Positions 62,576-64,000 of a stretch of DNA of 64,000 bases are shown here, piece by piece (position 1 is the first letter of the stretch; every line of letters starts with the position of its first letter). Both the position numbers and the translations under genes were made by a program. Location: NCBI GenBank assembly GCA_034190085.1, contig JAXHTS010000007.1, forward strand, positions 62,001-126,000, read 5' to 3'. The notes under the pieces were generated by a model. The model was not told the DNA's origin. It saw only the letters and a list, made by a program, of their open reading frames with translations, and did no database searches. This stretch comes from Spirochaetota bacterium (lineage in GTDB: Bacteria; Spirochaetota; UBA4802; JAFGDQ01).

Positions 62576-64000
62576 TCAGCGAATTAAGATAATCCTCTCA
62601 TTCTCCTTTTTCTCGATAAACCTTGTAAACTCTCTAAATAGATCATACTCCTCGACATCTATCCTATAATGCTTAAAGTGTAATATGGAATATACCTCTA
62701 TCTTCTTATCACTCAGAATATACCTAAATGAAGCATCGTATTTATCGGAGTTGAATTCATCGTTATTCGGAATGCTGTGCACATCAAAACCATCAGGAAT
62801 ATGATATGTTATACTTATCTCGCTAGTCCACTTTCCTGGAAGCTCGAGAGGGAATCTTCTATCTTTAAGCATGCAATAGTTCCTATAGTAATTTGAAGGA
62901 ACCAAGAATGCCTTGAATACAATCTCCTCATTGCTCTTATTGAAAAAAGATGGGATGTCAACTCTATAACTATATGATACAGGCTTGTCTAAGTTGATTT
63001 CAAAATCCTTGAAATCTTTTACCCTTGACCCTGTAAATATCCTATTCCAGTATTCATTCAATCCCAGTATCCTCTTTTCCATATCGAGCATATCATATCT
63101 AACCCTTGAGGCGAATGATCCCTGTTTACGGATGGTTCTCTCAAGTTTTGCTTCACCATTTTTATGGATTTTTATCTCTGTTGTCACCGCCTCGATATTT
63201 TCATCGAGAAATCGATCATTTATTTTTACAAAACTATAATCCTTCTCATCCAACAATAGCGCTGTCCTACCACGATCATTTGCCGGTAGTTCCTTAAAAC
63301 CGGACATCTTTGCCGTACCGTCAACAAAGAGACCCTCACCAATGTCAACATAGCAGATTGCATGATTGAACTCACCCAGATATGGAACAGAGATGTCCGC
63401 ATCTCCATTATCACTGGTTCGCAGGAGAGCCAACTTAACATCCACACCAACCTCCCTCAGCATGGCCATCAATACTATTGTGATATCCTTACAATCCCCC
63501 ATCTTAGTATGATAGGTTAAATCAGCGCTTCTAGGCTGTATCCCCCCTATGCCAAATTCAAATCCCACATATCTTATCTCCCTATTAACATGATTGAAAA
63601 TTTTTCTAACAAGATCCAATTTGTCATCATCTTCATCGGTAATTTTCGAAATAACACTCTTCATCTCCCCGCTAACCCTGATCTTCCCCCTTACTAACGA
63701 AACATACCACCTATATAGATCACCCCAACTCTTATGAGAAGTGAAGCATACTGATGGTAAAATCTCTGAAGTATGAGGCATTGCAATCTCCTCTTTATAG
63801 GGAGGAAGATTATGCAAATCTATTCTTATGATTTTCTTTTTTTTATCTTTAATATGTTCAACACTATCCTCGCTAATACCCTTGAGATGATAGTTTATGC
63901 CCTTTTTTTCAGGGAAGCTAATAACAATATTTGAATAAATTGTCCTGTATTTGTTTCCTGCTATTATTCTTTCTCCATAATAATTTTTGTAAATATCTCC
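62576..64000 (-). CDS. DUF3857/transglutaminase-like protein, 5' end outside the window
   Basis: The frame is open from its stop at 62576 to the right edge of the window (at least 474 codons), so the start is missing. The visible N-terminal part (YRTIYSNIVISFPEKKG) and LPPYKEEIAMPH match the end of a DUF3857 domain. A transglutaminase core follows: catalytic Cys in TKMGDCKDITIVLMAML, His in EFNHAICYVDIG and Asp in FVDGTAK. The C-terminal 200 residues are beta-rich like DUF3858. The family is exported and its substrate is unknown; usually such proteins have a signal peptide that would lie off the window. Complete catalytic triad suggests an active enzyme. Confidence 0.85.
   Translation of the reverse strand, partial: GDIYKNYYGERIIAGNKYRTIYSNIVISFPEKKGINYHLKGISEDSVEHIKDKKKKIIRIDLHNLPPYKEEIAMPHTSEILPSVCFTSHKSWGDLYRWYVSLVRGKIRVSGEMKSVISKITDEDDDKLDLVRKIFNHVNREIRYVGFEFGIGGIQPRSADLTYHTKMGDCKDITIVLMAMLREVGVDVKLALLRTSDNGDADISVPYLGEFNHAICYVDIGEGLFVDGTAKMSGFKELPANDRGRTALLLDEKDYSFVKINDRFLDENIEAVTTEIKIHKNGEAKLERTIRKQGSFASRVRYDMLDMEKRILGLNEYWNRIFTGSRVKDFKDFEINLDKPVSYSYRVDIPSFFNKSNEEIVFKAFLVPSNYYRNYCMLKDRRFPLELPGKWTSEISITYHIPDGFDVHSIPNNDEFNSDKYDASFRYILSDKKIEVYSILHFKHYRIDVEEYDLFREFTRFIEKKENERIILIR

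Overview
The window is an AT-rich (roughly 40% GC, judged by eye) chromosomal stretch from a Gram-negative bacterium. It has lipoproteins with lipoboxes, a TonB/ExbB/ExbD system with an outer-membrane receptor, a membrane-anchored octaheme cytochrome c and a periplasm-facing SPOR protein. The mix of cNMP-binding GGDEF proteins, PilZ proteins, tandem glycogen-binding (CBM48-like) domains and a very acidic membrane TPR protein resembling the spirochaete flagellar collar protein FlcA points to a free-living member of the Spirochaetota or a neighbouring lineage. That placement is inference. I see no phage, insertion sequence, CRISPR array, rRNA or tRNA.

Layout. 1-12.6 kb: a DUF1847 metal-binding protein, a PilZ protein, the FlcA-like TPR protein, a CBM48-like secreted protein, an endonuclease III-like glycosylase with an Lrp/AsnC regulator, a nitroreductase, NADP-isocitrate dehydrogenase, two paralogous cNMP-GGDEF proteins and an RluA-type pseudouridine synthase. 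12.8-18.5 kb: a giant repeat lipoprotein with a cysteine/glutamate ladder, then a MarR regulator and an octaheme cytochrome in one probable operon. 18.5-33.9 kb: mostly housekeeping (argC, metallo-hydrolase, aminotransferase, polyprenyl synthase, an ethanolamine-phosphate-transferase-like membrane enzyme, hisF, a receiver lacking its phosphoacceptor Asp, a sugar isomerase-like protein, a HAMP-TPR membrane protein, uvrC, marC, serA). 34-42.2 kb: a 7TM/GAF/degenerate SpoIIE-phosphatase protein, htpG with a hairpin-rich leader, and an SLC13-type permease followed by a persulfide dioxygenase. 42.2-51 kb: an exbB-exbD-tonB-receptor set on the minus strand followed by a beta-helix-like lipoprotein. 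On the other side, divergently, sit a tiny one-helix membrane peptide and a PstS-like phosphate-binding lipoprotein. 51.4-64 kb: an FmdB zinc ribbon protein, an unknown 634-residue protein, hisS, a U32 peptidase-family protein, pepF, a second nitroreductase, an operon of SPOR protein, N-acetylglutamate-synthase-like GNAT and PilZ protein, an RsuA/RluB-type pseudouridine synthase behind an SH3 lipoprotein, and the 3' part of a DUF3857/transglutaminase gene cut by the window edge.

The most unusual items are: (1) the lipoprotein at 12861-15830, where Cys occurs at every third residue for about 37 residues, followed by about 15 GYCxxW repeats carrying an internal duplication; (2) a compact possibly structured RNA at 26849-26964; (3) a near-perfect Shine-Dalgarno site leading only to ATG-TAA at 44308-44335 inside the TonB-receptor locus; (4) the TonB locus with its divergent microprotein and PstS-like neighbour; (5) a MarR promoter in which a perfect inverted repeat overlaps both the -10 box and the start codon, ahead of an octaheme cytochrome; (6) regulators that keep their folds but have lost catalytic acids (receiver N78, SpoIIE domain, RGDEF).
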